From Closterium sp. Naga37s-1 (lineage: Eukaryota > Streptophyta > Zygnematophyceae > Desmidiales > Closteriaceae): 64,000 bases of DNA. Shown in pieces: positions 20,901-26,400 of this stretch. A program made the position numbers and the translations under genes. The notes beneath the pieces were generated by a model. It was not told the DNA's origin. It saw only the letters and a program-made list of their open reading frames with translations, and made no database searches. The DNA is taken from the NCBI GenBank assembly GCA_947471745.1, contig CANJKZ010000922.1, positions 1,110,501-1,174,500 of the forward strand, in the 5' to 3' direction. Within the stretch, counting starts at the first letter, position 1. The number at the start of each line of letters is the position of its first letter.

Positions 20901-21987
20901 ACCGCTCCTTTTTGAGATGTTTCAACCTCCCCCCCACCCCCACCCTGGGTGCAACGCATTCCCCACCCCATTTGTTCTCATCGCTGCATGCATACACAGA
21001 ATGCAACAGCATGTATCTCTGGTATCCTTACTGCTCCCATTTGAGCTGTCTCAAAAGTCCTCCCCTTTGTGCCATGCATTCCCCACCCCATTTTTTCTCA
21101 TCGCTGCATGCATACACGGAATGCAACAGCAAGTATCTCGGGTATCCTTACTGCTCTTTTTTGAGACGTTTTAAAAACTCTCACCAATCCATTCTCCACC
21201 CCCTTTGCTCTCATCTCTGTCATTGCTGCATGCACACATGCAACAGCAAGTATCTCGGGTACCCTTACCGCTCCTTCAGCTGCAATGGTATCGGTGAGTG
21301 CTGCTGTGGTGGTGAGTGCTGCTGTGCTGGTGAGTGCTGCTGTGCTGGTGAGTGCTGCTGTGCTGGTGAGTGCTGCTGTGCTGGTGAGTGCTGCTGTGCT
21401 GGTAAGTGCTGCTGTGCTGGAGAGTGCTGCTGTGGTGGTGGGTGCTGCTGTGGTGGTGGGTGCTGCTGTGTTGGTGAGTGCTGCTGTGTTGGTGAGTGCT
21501 GCTGTGTTGGTGAGTGCTGCTGTGTTGGTGAGCACTGCTGTGTTGGTGAGTGATGCTGTGTTGGTGGGTGCTGCTGTGTTGGTGGGTGCTGTTGTGTTGC
21601 CCCAAACCTAGCTAGTGTGTCCCTTCAATTTGCAGCCAGTCGACCATTCTTTTTTTCACGAATCCACCTCAATGCCTTCCTCTCCCCCTTTGCGTGCCAT
21701 CTGTTACCCGCTTGCCTTCCTTCGATAGCCCACCCTTGTGCATATTCATCCCCCCCTGCCTTTCTTCCATACCCCCGTCAGTCCCATCCATTCCCTTGTT
21801 GAGTGTAAGTCTCTCCCCGACCTTTACCCTTTTGCGTTCCTTTCATTCCTCCCCTTGCGAATCTACATCAGGACCCCTCATCTACCTCATAACCCCTCAT
21901 CTACCTCTCCTTGACCTCGCTTGTCCATTTCTGCTCACTTTTTATTGCTCTGACATTTGGGTTCCCCTTGCAGCTGGTAATCCGTAG
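4951..21987 (+). CDS. Modular EGF-repeat gene, + strand (spliced; exons listed separately)
   Basis: Proposed exons: 4951-5061, 5634-5753, 6071-6190, 6464-6583, 6742-6867, 7050-7172, 7348-7470, 14328-14444, 15216-15335, 16215-16494, 17131-17177, 17613-17732, 18352-18465, 18935-19051, 19702-19984, 21247-21293 and perhaps 21974-21987. The EGF exons start after AG and end before GT in phase 1, so joining restores G|AC (Asp). Each 280-bp exon goes from phase 1 to 2 and each following 47-bp exon returns to phase 1, so every consecutive junction keeps frame. EGF-like modules are extracellular, disulfide-bonded domains, so a secreted or surface protein is inferred; ligand and role are unknown. No signal peptide, first exon or transmembrane segment was found. 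A Copia element occupies the intron after exon 7. Conceivably these are two tandem genes, but the phase match favours one. Confidence 0.7.
5340..5510 (+). repeat. 19-bp intronic minisatellite (CAGGTGGAAGGAGTCCTGT)
   Basis: Nine near-identical 19-bp units between EGF exons 1 and 2, differing mainly at AGTCC/AGCCC. Each carries CAGGTGG. An upstream duplicated motif, TTATTTGTCCCTCGGTGT, occurs near 5160 and 5233. Confidence 0.9.
5634..5753 (+). CDS. EGF-like exon 2
   Basis: 120 bp, phase 1-1, acceptor CCCAG and donor G|GTGCGT. Cysteine spacing is C-x4-C-x5-C-x9-C-x-C-x12-C, a normal EGF pattern. Core motifs are ALKACGVNGKC and GVASCVCQPGFVLQAD. The upstream C/T-rich tract is a good acceptor context. 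Confidence 0.88.
6071..6190 (+). CDS. EGF-like exon 3
   Basis: 120 bp, phase 1-1, acceptor AGCAG and donor G|GTATGT. It starts D-T-C-V-L-Q-R-C and has the core GVASCVCDTGFVLQPDG. All six cysteines are present at standard spacing. Confidence 0.88.
6464..6583 (+). CDS. EGF-like exon 4
   Basis: 120 bp, phase 1-1, acceptor CCCAG after a long C/T tract, donor G|GTATGT. It starts D-T-C-S-L-K-A-C, and its core is GVASCVCNSGFVLQADG. Six cysteines at standard spacing. Confidence 0.88.
6742..6867 (+). CDS. EGF-like exon 5
   Basis: 126 bp, phase 1-1, acceptor CGCAG and donor G|GTGCGT. Two extra residues relative to exon 4 enlarge the second and third loops (CSSGNGRC and DATTGAASC). All six cysteines are present. 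Confidence 0.87.
7050..7172 (+). CDS. EGF-like exon 6
   Basis: 123 bp, phase 1-1, acceptor CCCAG and donor G|GTGCGT. It begins D-T-C-T-I-K-A-C and its core is GVASCVCDTGFELEADG. Its downstream intron shares wording with that of exon 5 (TGGCGTGTGCATGAT / TGGCATGTGCATGAT), so exon and intron were duplicated together. Confidence 0.87.
7348..7470 (+). CDS. EGF-like exon 7
   Basis: 123 bp, phase 1-1, acceptor CGCAG and donor G|GTAGGT. It begins D-T-C-T-L-K-G-C and its core is GVASCVCDTGFVLQADG. It is the last exon before the Copia insertion. A partial copy of the exon end (CTGATGGCAGGACGTGCACC) follows near 7559, then a CTCCATCC-rich tract into which the element inserted. Confidence 0.87.
7747..8565 (-). 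repeat. 3' LTR of element A
   Basis: 819 bp, beginning TGTTATAGTCACAATAGG and ending TTGCACCAACA on the + strand. It contains a short direct repeat, GACAAAATAGAAACCGCGC, twice in tandem near 8323-8362. As the element is on the - strand, this is its downstream LTR. Confidence 0.96.
8566..8577 (-). other. Polypurine tract of element A
   Basis: On the - strand the purine-rich run CGAGGGGGAGTT directly abuts the 3' LTR, as expected for the plus-strand primer of reverse transcription. The same tract adjoins the LTRs of B, C and D. Confidence 0.85.
8607..13376 (-). CDS. Copia Gag-Pol polyprotein, element A (intact, 1589 aa)
   Basis: A single uninterrupted frame from an ATG at 13374-13376, the first Met after the primer-binding site, to a stop at 8607-8609. 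Domain order is Ty1/copia. Gag spans about residues 1-240, then Gly/Arg-rich linkers flank a zinc knuckle, CHYCHKSGHMWRDC, near 293. The protease motif WVIDSGAT is near 397. A GAG-pre-integrase region with CPTCIQAKF follows, then an integrase core with D (VVMDVVGP), D (RTDRGGEF) and E (NGIAERANRT). Reverse transcriptase carries YVDDILIF, and RNase H carries YSDASYAS, SVESEYMAL and ADMMTKRL. It should encode all activities for copying and integration. Expression was not assessed. Confidence 0.96.
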   Translation of the reverse strand: MSGPEERGGRGAGGSGEAQAQGQPRDSAMAPMQPSLGPPRDEPRVFGLDKFNGDNFAEWSFKMENIFDHYDLLEVMEGTEKRPENDPEKSPWVRKSAQGYLLLGQALGSSQIRHVKPFQREPEKGPKAWAALKGVHAPATAAVAVVLERQMAALRIEEDEAVEEGVQKFFDLLTRLEGADLNYSELQKKTKLLALLPESWFSLIINLNRDLPRLSLEDVKRAILQEDFRRRELASADGAGAASIGRGYGRGRGRGRGGGRFGGSNFGGGRRSGGYGSDDKSYGRGRGRFDGECHYCHKSGHMWRDCYKLTDGWTPAQGQEGRGAGGGRGRGRGGHGGRGGGAANMKSGDNDKDPSDDRYPGLFYFVSTQVPAGPEKDEGFEEPAAVGKVTLHPLDYWVIDSGATYSMTPRPDLLTELEPSPVKHVTSALGQRAEVKGMGKAMFKGADGKMVGLKNVLWVPSLAANLISVRRLAKAGMDTNSKGAKTYTARLGDRILWDLHEDRDVYNEMWQIPVVPMPKERQVAASISTKDGAVGSDDGANGRAKENELKKSKPGGTSKFSEPKESGAATKEQQKGEENPEAAAEEDYGESMWGAIASAAFANPTSATGECDWLTLHRRMGHVALPILQQLVKNEMVAGIRVKGEPDEVLGCPTCIQAKFTRFPFPSSEATAKAPLDEVVMDVVGPLKLGAAGAEYFLTIVDVYTRMTWVYVLAKKSDVAETLKTDWFPMVERQQDRLVKSIRTDRGGEFLSKEFGLWLKKNGIRHSRTMPYSPAMNGIAERANRTITEAARGLLIEAGLPDYFWPDAVRSTCVAKNRALTHVGADKWVPYVEWLGRKPKVDMLRVFGCMCMALVPKHLRHNKLGAKAVWAVHLGMAQNSKGWLLWDPFTKKFLVSRDCKFVENFMYKDWKAENEAKIGVRFGEVKSSGLEHVELPLELSSGSTTTRQSSLVNGGEEANDAEEEEEEVQQVSERAPSLPSRTTSAPRIRATPQQRQGLHVPAAEEEGRGKRRVQPPNRLTYDAPGKQGKTALAGAAMMVGDDEESDYEECAFAFFSPVEMPGEPATLKEALESSDAEEWKKAMESELKSIEENDTFELVELPEGRTAITSKWLFKIKSDADGKIERYKSRLVAKGYQQKEKVDFKELFAPVVKPTTLRTLFAGAAIKGWVVKQMDIVTAFLNGILEEEIFMAQPEGFDDGSGRVWKLKKALYGLKQAPRQWYMKLREVLEGIGFTPSTADHSLFMLGEGEQRSFMVVYVDDILIFSPSSDLVKEVMLKLQDKFKCKALGDVSFYLGLHIERDVEKRCMRVHQRKYLEALAANFGQSEGHVATPFPSGFKCVKGPEEESVGEEERRRFHSLVGSLMYAAVNTRPDVAFATGQLARVVQCPNEEQVAAGMRVAKYLGQTPTVGLQYSAAAQRRQKGADGVEPGRLFLTAYSDASYASEPEDMTSVGGFICCVGGGPTAWESKKQVDQALSSVESEYMALFRAVREIVWQRRLLAELGEEQQGPTPLYCDSQGAIALAKNPVLHGLTKHMRVKWHWTRSMVTAGEVELRYVKTTGQPADMMTKRLVEQQHWKCCKLAGMALN
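13397..13408 (-). other. Primer-binding site of element A (tRNA-iMet type)
   Basis: The - strand reads TGGTATCAGAGC two bases inside the 5' LTR. This is the 12-base complement to the 3' end of initiator-methionine tRNA used by many plant Copia and Gypsy elements. Confidence 0.93.
13411..14229 (-). repeat. 5' LTR of element A
   Basis: 819 bp, same length as its partner. Differences noticed by eye include GACGACAC/GAAGACAC, GCGTCGG/GCGTTGG, GAAAGGTC/GAAGTGTC, TGAGGCTT/TGAAGCTT and AACCGTAG/AACTGTAG. It should hold the promoter; no TATA box was confidently placed. Confidence 0.96.
14328..14444 (+). CDS. EGF-like exon 8
   Basis: 117 bp, phase 1-1, acceptor TCCAG and donor G|GTACGT. It starts D-T-C-V-I-K-G-C and its core is AASCVCKTGYQNISGTC; six cysteines. 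It resembles exon 10 (18352) more than exons 2-7, so it opens the repeated cassette. A decayed copy of its 3' half follows at about 14500-14545. Confidence 0.85.
14445..15021 (+). other. Intron with a decayed partial exon copy
   Basis: Contains a degenerate duplicate of the end of EGF exon 8 (ACAGGCTACGAGAACATATC near 14508) that lacks a usable donor. The rest has no recognised exon. Confidence 0.55.
15022..15190 (+). pseudogene. Truncated copy of the CGVCPAGA module plus 17-bp repeat
   Basis: The acceptor and first half duplicate exon 9 (SCGVCPAEATCTVLPYSK). After the sequence ACTGC the copy breaks down into about four units of ATCGTATCTTACTCTGC. No donor follows, so it is probably skipped. 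Confidence 0.7.
15216..15335 (+). CDS. Exon 9: six-cysteine variant module
   Basis: 120 bp, phase 1-1, acceptor CACAG and donor G|GTATGT. The motif is PASCGVCPAGASC, then YCACPLGYGMTAAGC. Spacing C-x2-C-x5-C-x10-C-x-C-x10-C is EGF-like with an unusually short first loop. It is closely matched by exon 14 at 18935. Confidence 0.8.
15395..15710 (+). pseudogene. Three decayed copies of the 3' half of exon 9
   Basis: Copies end near 15462, 15592 and about 15702, each with GGCTATGGCAT- or CCGCATGAC-like sequence and a former donor (AGGTGGGT, AGGTGAAT, ATGTGGGT). The flanking text TATACCCTTGCTGC / TATGCCCTTGCTTC is shared too, so exon end and intron start were duplicated as a unit of about 130 bp. 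None has the 5' half. Confidence 0.7.
15711..16214 (+). other. Intron, one partial acceptor duplicate
   Basis: No complete exon is seen. At about 16060-16110 a decayed copy of the start of the following exon occurs (CCAGGCGCCACCCCCACCGTCTC, then diverging). Confidence 0.5.
16215..16494 (+). CDS. Exon 10: large cassette exon, unknown domain
   Basis: 280 bp, phase 1 in and phase 2 out, acceptor TCCAG and donor TC|GTGAGT. The protein begins GATPTVSSTSFSFYM and has YTMRLAYNGC, GDCTEVRQYYQPGC and a Ser/Thr-rich end. Four cysteines are present. A homologous exon lies at 19702-19984. I do not recognise the fold. The next exon completes the domain. Confidence 0.78.
17008..17054 (+). pseudogene. Decayed copy of the 47-bp exon
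   Basis: The acceptor AACAG and a 47-bp body matching 17131-17177 are present (IYPVYPVCSFSC), but the position of the donor reads GTGCCT rather than GTGAGC. It is probably an older tandem copy. Confidence 0.55.
17131..17177 (+). CDS. Exon 11: 47-bp cassette exon
   Basis: Acceptor AACAG, donor G|GTGAGC, phase 2 in and phase 1 out. It therefore accepts the phase 2 end of exon 10 and hands phase 1 to the next EGF exon. It encodes NYPGYPFRSFACSIT. The same exon follows the second large cassette exon at 21247. Short exons are easy to misplace, but the phase fit and repeat support it. Confidence 0.65.
17613..17732 (+). CDS. EGF-like exon 12
   Basis: 120 bp, phase 1-1, acceptor CACAG and donor G|GTATGT. 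The first codon is G|AG (Glu), not Asp: E-K-C-A-P-S-T-C. Core is GVAFCVCNAGFLLQPD; six cysteines. Confidence 0.85.
17725..17830 (+). repeat. 12-bp repeat that re-creates the splice donor (GCTGGTATGTGC)
   Basis: Nine units run on from the end of EGF exon 12. Each contains CTG|GTATGT, the exon's own donor, so the array offers nine consecutive donors 12 bp apart. Using a later one would add four residues per unit without shifting frame. Confidence 0.9.
17873..18065 (+). repeat. Poly-A run and about 104-bp imperfect tandem duplication
   Basis: CAATAAA leads into about 29 A residues (17875-17903), followed by two related copies (GGCATTTGGGTCACAGACC near 17918 and GGCATTTGAATCACAAGCC near 18022). 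The poly-A could be the tail of a retroposed sequence; no body was recognised. Confidence 0.6.
18352..18465 (+). CDS. EGF-like exon 13
   Basis: 114 bp, phase 1-1, acceptor CTCAG and donor G|GTACGT. It reads E-A-C-G-S-K-I-C and has the core GGASCVCKAGYQSISGAC. It is most like EGF exon 8, matching its place before the CGxCPAGA module in the repeated cassette. Confidence 0.85.
18466..18934 (+). other. Intron with GTGCTGTGCC-type low-complexity tract
   Basis: From about 18640 to 18790 the sequence is built of GTGCTGTGCTGC and GTGCCGTGCC units. No exon is seen. Confidence 0.6.
18935..19051 (+). CDS. Exon 14: second six-cysteine variant module
   Basis: 117 bp, phase 1-1, acceptor TCCAG and donor G|GTAAGC. 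It encodes PATCGSCPAGATC then YCICPPGYGMTSTGC, paralogous to exon 9. A degenerate copy of its 3' half lies at about 19112-19176 with GGAAAGCC where GGTAAGCC would be needed, so that donor is dead. Confidence 0.8.
19052..19701 (+). other. Intron with dead exon copy and pyrimidine tract
   Basis: Besides the decayed half-exon at 19112-19176, the sequence is C/T-rich towards the next acceptor. No further exon is recognised. Confidence 0.55.
19702..19984 (+). CDS. Exon 15: second large cassette exon
   Basis: 283 bp, phase 1 in and phase 2 out, acceptor TGCAG and donor AC|GTGAGT. It begins GATPTVSSTSITFYDQP and has FTMRLEFNACTTLP, GECVSLNQYEQEGCVG and a Ser-rich end, paralogous to exon 10. One cysteine present in exon 10 (SYCDV) is absent. 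Confidence 0.78.
19985..20275 (+). repeat. Two extra copies of the end of exon 15 with donor
   Basis: Two further copies (about 20018-20130 and 20160-20275) repeat the last 110 bp of exon 15 and its GTGAGTCT donor. They carry GTTTGTGAGTTTGAATCAG where the exon has GTGTGTGAGTTTG. Without an upstream acceptor they may serve as alternative donors or be inert. Confidence 0.75.
20318..20425 (+). repeat. CG/CA microsatellites
   Basis: An alternating GCGCGCGCGCGC run merges into (CA)n with interruptions, followed by (CACG)n near 20396-20422. Alternating purine-pyrimidine runs can adopt Z-form DNA. Confidence 0.9.
20881..21176 (+). pseudogene. Three decayed tandem copies of the 47-bp exon
   Basis: Copies begin at 20881, 21010 and 21130, each after CAACAG, encoding KYPEYPYRSF, MYLWYPYCSH and KYLGYPYCSF. 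All lack the GTGAGT donor, having TTTGAG/TTTTAA-like sequence instead. Spacing is about 120-130 bp. The fourth copy (21247) is intact. Confidence 0.65.
21247..21293 (+). CDS. Exon 16: second 47-bp cassette exon
   Basis: Acceptor AACAG, donor G|GTGAGT, phase 2 in and phase 1 out. It encodes KYLGYPYRSFSCNGI. It fits the phase 2 end of exon 15. Of four tandem copies, only this one keeps both splice sites. Confidence 0.65.
21291..21598 (+). repeat. 15-bp repeat that re-creates the splice donor (GGTGAGTGCTGCTGT)
   Basis: About 20 units follow the donor of exon 16. Most contain G|GTGAGT, a consensus donor, every 15 bp. A shorter version of the same array (about three units) follows the paralogous exon 11 at 17177-17222. 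Confidence 0.92.
21974..21987 (+). CDS. Possible terminal exon of the + strand gene
   Basis: After a pyrimidine-rich acceptor (CCCCTTGCAG, ending 21973) the phase 1 reading gives Ala-Gly-Asn-Pro and a TAG stop at 21985-21987. It is compatible with the phase 1 donor of exon 16. The evidence is only a splice acceptor and phase, so this is tentative. Confidence 0.3.
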
Positions 21988-22740
21988 GAAGACTCACAAA
22001 AGCGTTGGATCTCATCACAAGTAGAGATATTCCACAGAAGAAGTGGGTGTGCAGGGCATGGCTTTCAGGGCTTTCCGAGACGCGGTCGATGTGATATGAG
22101 GAGGAGATAGTGGGACTATAGGAACCTCTGCCTTTTGTTTTTGTATTACAATCGTACCCCACGAAAAACAAACAAGAGGCCAACCAACACACGCCATAAC
22201 CAGCTAACAGCAACCAGAAAACATATGGGAAAAGGCTCTGTGCCGTCATTGGAGCAATAGGGTGTGGATGTGCCGTCATGGGAGCCATGAGAAACGGTCA
22301 TCATGGGAGCGAGGACTGTGACGAGAGCGATAGGTGTGCCGTCATGGGGGAGATGAGAATGGTCATCACGGGAGTGGATGTGCCTCACGGCTATTCTGTG
22401 AGCAACTTGTCTGTTGAGGGGAGAGGCAAACAAGGGGATGAAGATCCAAGGGACAAGCTGAAGGGGTGGAAAACCAATGGCAAAGGAGCTCTTGGGGATA
22501 GGGTGAGAGAAACCTGGATTCACTGTCATGCTAGATCTTATTCCCTTCATCACAGAAATAAGTTTCACACAGCTGTTACAACAAAATCACACAAAAACAA
22601 TGAAGTCAAAACGAGGGAGGTTAAAAGGGGAACTGACTACGCTTGCAATCAGAGGAGACGAATTGATGCTAAAGACAATCTCTTAAAGGGTCAGAGCGAG
22701 CTCCGATTTAACCCCAAGGTGGCACTCACCATACAAAGTA
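21988..22740. other. Space between the convergent genes
   Basis: Overlapping open frames on the - strand (21935-22288 and 22146-22568) contain hydrophobic stretches in two different frames, so neither can be trusted. Near-duplicate phrases based on GTCATGGGAG occur at 22240-22400. No poly-A signal or exon was assigned. Confidence 0.4.
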
Positions 22741-22837
22741 TTGAGGATGCGACGTAAGAGGGCCACTAGACCACTGTTGGAAGGTGAGCGGTTGAAAGGG
22801 ACAGAAAAAATCGGGTGTGAGGGCGGGGAGAAAGAGA

Positions 22838-23008
22838 GGGGAGGGGGAGGGGGAGGGGGAGGGGGAGGGGGAGGGGGAGGGGGAGGGGGAGGGGGAGGGG
22901 GAGGGGGAGGGGGAGGGGGAGGGGGAGGGGGAGGGGGAGGGGGAGGGGGAGGGGGGGGGGGGGAGGGGGAGGGGGGAGGGGGAGGGGGAGGGGGAGAGGG
23001 GGAGAGAG
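22838..23008 (+). repeat. (GGGGGA)n hexanucleotide array
   Basis: Roughly 27 units, pure over most of its length and ending in GAGAGG variants. The G-rich + strand could form G-quadruplexes. On the - strand it is CCCCCT, lying in the intron downstream of the last EGF exon of the - strand gene. Long poly-Gly or poly-Pro frames across it are artefacts. Confidence 0.97.
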
Positions 23009-23090
23009 GGAGGGAGACAAAGCAAGCAAACGATGGGTCAATTCGCATTGGTTCCTCAACAAGCAAACTTCAAACGCGTGTGAAACTTAC

Positions 23091-23219
23091 CAACACAATT
23101 GAGCTGAGTGATCATGAACTGCGGGATGCCGGGTGAGCAAAGACAAGCCAGATTGTTTGTGGCCGGTGACATCCCGCAGTACGTAGCTCCCACAGCACAG
23201 TTCAACTGAGTGCACATAG
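23091..23219 (-). CDS. - strand EGF-like exon 13
   Basis: 129 bp, phase 1-1, acceptor CACAG and donor G|GTAAGT. It starts A-M-C-T-Q-L-N-C and has LACLCSPGIPQFM; six cysteines with a longer third loop. It is quite unlike the other modules. It is the most downstream exon I can recognise. Confidence 0.75.
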
Positions 23220-23367
23220 CTGTGAAGGGGTTGGGGTGAAAGAACGTGGCAGACCAAGACACAAATAGTGGGACCAAGGGTGGGGGGATGTGGGACAATG
23301 ACACTGTAACACCACACACCAAACCGAGATAGAAGTGAACTAAATATAAGATGAAGGGCAGGGGCGG

Positions 23368-23403
<36 letters not shown>

Positions 23404-26400
23404 TATTAAAAGCAATGCACAAGGAGGCATGAGAAAACTCTGCAACAGCAGGAGCTCTGTCACGTGTTAGAGGCAGCACAGCAGCACACAGGTGCATGCG
23501 CTAGAGGTAGCGGAGAGGGGAGAGGTGTGAAATGGATGTGAAATGAGGGGTAAGTGGGGTTCAAGATTGAAGACAACAAGACACTTTACAAGGATGTTGG
23601 AAAAGGAGGGGTAGGGGGGTTTAAGATTAAAGACAACGAGATACTTTCACGAGATGTTGGGAAATGAGGGGTAGGGGGGTTCAAGATTGAACACATTAGA
23701 GTAGTGACACCATCCACGCCAGAGGCATCACAGCAGCACTTCAAGCGACCATCACCCACCTGCAGGTTGGTTGCTGATGCACGTCCTGCCATCCGACTGC
23801 AGCACGTAACCACTTCTACACCAGCAGGTAGCCATGCCATTAACCAAATAACACTCGCTGTTTGCATCACAATTCTGGATCCCACAGAGAGCTGCGTGGG
23901 GGGGGAGGCAGAAAAGAGGGGCGAGGCAGAAGAGACGGGAGAGGCAGAAGAGAGGGTGGAGGACGAAAATAGGGGAGAGGCAGAAGAGAGGGGAGAGGAC
24001 GAAAAGAGGGGAGAGGAAGAAAAGAGGGGAGAGGAGGGGTGGAGGGTGAGGAGGAAAAGAGGGGAGATGCAGAAAAGTGGGCAGAAGAAGGATGGAGGGG
24101 AGAGGGAGAAAAGGGGGTAGAGGAGAGGGGTGGAGGGGAAACGTAGAAACGAGAGGAGAGGAGACATAAATTTAGGAGGAATCACAGCAGCACACAGAAT
24201 AGTGCATAGAAATACAGAGACTAGAACACAGCATTTTCATCACGTACTCTTGCACGTGCCATCCGGCTGCATCACAAAGCCATTGTAGCAAACACAAGAC
24301 GCAGCTCCAGTAGTGGCGTCCCTGCTGCAGTAGGTGAAGCCACTACAGGTCTTCATCGCACAGTTGTCTGGGGGGGGGGGGCGATGGGGGAGGGGAGTGA
24401 GGAGTGGAGGAAATGGGCGAGGATGGAGTGGATGGGACGTGAACAAGTAGAGTGTAATGAAGAGGAGTGTGAGTAGAGACGTACACTCAAAGAGTGTGGG
24501 AAGGGTTGAGCGAAAAGAGGCCAAGCGAGGAAGGAATAAGCAGCGACGTTCAAGGAGAAACTGAGATGGAGAGATGGAGGGAATGGGCGAAGGAAGGAGA
24601 GAGGAGGGATGGAGGGAGGAAGGAGAGATGGAAAACATCTATCGTGAAAGATGATGCGTACCAGTGCAAATGTCATTCACCATCTGGAAGCCCGTGTTGC
24701 AAACACAGGATGCAACGCATTGAGCGTCCTTCATACAAGCAGCATTGGCACCACAGTTCTTGATGACGCATGTATCTGAAAGGAGGCGTGGAGAGAAGCG
24801 ATTAGAAGAGTATGGCACGATATAGAAACAGATGAGGATGGGATGGAGGGGCCAAGGGAGGGAGTGAGGGAGAGAGCGAGGGAGGGAGCGAGGGAGGGAG
24901 TGAAGGAGGGAGAGAGGGAGGGAAAGAGGGAGGGAGCGAAGGAGGGAGAGAGGGAGGGAAAGAGGGAGGGAGCGCGGGAGGGAGCGCACGAGGGAGGGAG
25001 TAAGGGAGTGAGCAAAGGAGGGAGAAACGGAGGGAGCAACAGATGGAGCAACAGAGGTAGCAACAGAGGTAGCAACAGAGGTAGCAACAGAGGTAGCAAC
25101 AGAGGTAGCGATGGAGGGAGCAATGGAGAAAGCAAATGAGGGGGGAAAGGAGGGAGGGCAGGAGGGAGGGAAGGAGGGAGGGAAGGAGGGAGGGAAGGAG
25201 GGAGGGAAGGAGGGAGGGAAGGAGGGAGGGAAGGAGGAAGGAGAGGAGGGAGGGAAGGATGGTGGGAAGGAGGAGGGGAAGGAGGAGGGGAAGAAGGGAG
25301 GGAAGGAAGTAGGGAAAGGAGGGAGGAAGGAGGGGGGGAATTCGGAGGGAAGGAAGGAGGGAGAGAACGAAGGAGGGAGGAAAGGAAGGAGGGAGAAAAG
25401 GAAGGAGGCGGAGAAGGAAGGAGGGAGGAAAGGAAGGAGGGACAGTGAACAGAGTCTAGTGGGAGTAGAGCAAACAATTAAACGGGTAATGGAAAGATGA
25501 TTAAACGATTAACGATGTTTAAGGAGAAACTGAGATGGAGGGGTGGAGGGAATGGGCGAAGGAAGGAGAGAAGAGGGATGGAGGGAGGAAGGAGAGATGG
25601 GAAACATCTATTGGGAAAGATGATGCGTACCAGTGCAAATGCCATTCACCATATGGAAACCCGTTTTGCAAACACTGGATGCAACGCCTTGAGCATCCTT
25701 CACACAATTAGCATTGGCACCACCGTTCTTGACGACGCACGTATCTCAAAGGAGGCGTGGAGAGAAGCAATAAAAAGAGTATGGGAATGGGATGATTCAC
25801 AGCACTTGATTCACAGCAGCACTTGATAGCAAAAGCAGCCAGGACTGGTGTGCCTCTGCCACCAAGTACAGGCGCGCATCAGCATGGCGCATCAGCATGG
25901 CAGTTGGAATACTTAGCACGTTGAGGCACAATACGGCATCTCACAAGGCATGGCACATGGCACGACACATGGCACGACACATGGCATGGAACACCACGGT
26001 TCAGAATATCGCAGGTGTCTGAGTAGCACATAGCAGTTTCAGCACATACCAGTGCACGTCCAGCCATCCGGCTGCAGCACGTAGCCAGAGTTATAGTCAC
26101 AGAAAGCCCCATTACTACCACGAAAGCATTGGCCATTGGCACCACAGTTCTTGACCACACAGGCATCTACGTGGGAGGAGAGGCAGAAACGAAGAGCGGA
26201 GAGGAGGGGTGGAGGGGACATGAATTTAGGAGCCGTCACAACAGCACACAGAGTAGCACACAGAATCACATACTGTAGCACACAGCAGTTTCAGCACATA
26301 CCAGTGCACATCCTGCCATCCGGCTGCAGCACGTAGCCAGTGTTACAGTCACAGAAAGCCCCGTTACTACCACGAAAGCATTGGCCATTGGCACCACAGT

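Noticed and set aside
21935..22568. Hydrophobic - strand frames that could be a membrane anchor of the EGF gene
   Set aside because: Two overlapping frames are both hydrophobic, there is no phase-matched acceptor, and part of the sequence is repetitive.
22741..22784. Possible 44-bp - strand exon (acceptor CCAACAG, donor G|GTGAGT) downstream of the last EGF exon
   Set aside because: Good splice signals, but the incoming phase 1 gives an early stop, and no paralogue supports it.
22683..23136. Poly-Gly, Gly-Glu and poly-Pro open frames
   Set aside because: Products of the GGGGGA microsatellite.
24731..25500. Ser/Pro/Leu-rich and Glu/Gly-rich long frames
   Set aside because: Products of the purine-rich minisatellite in an intron.
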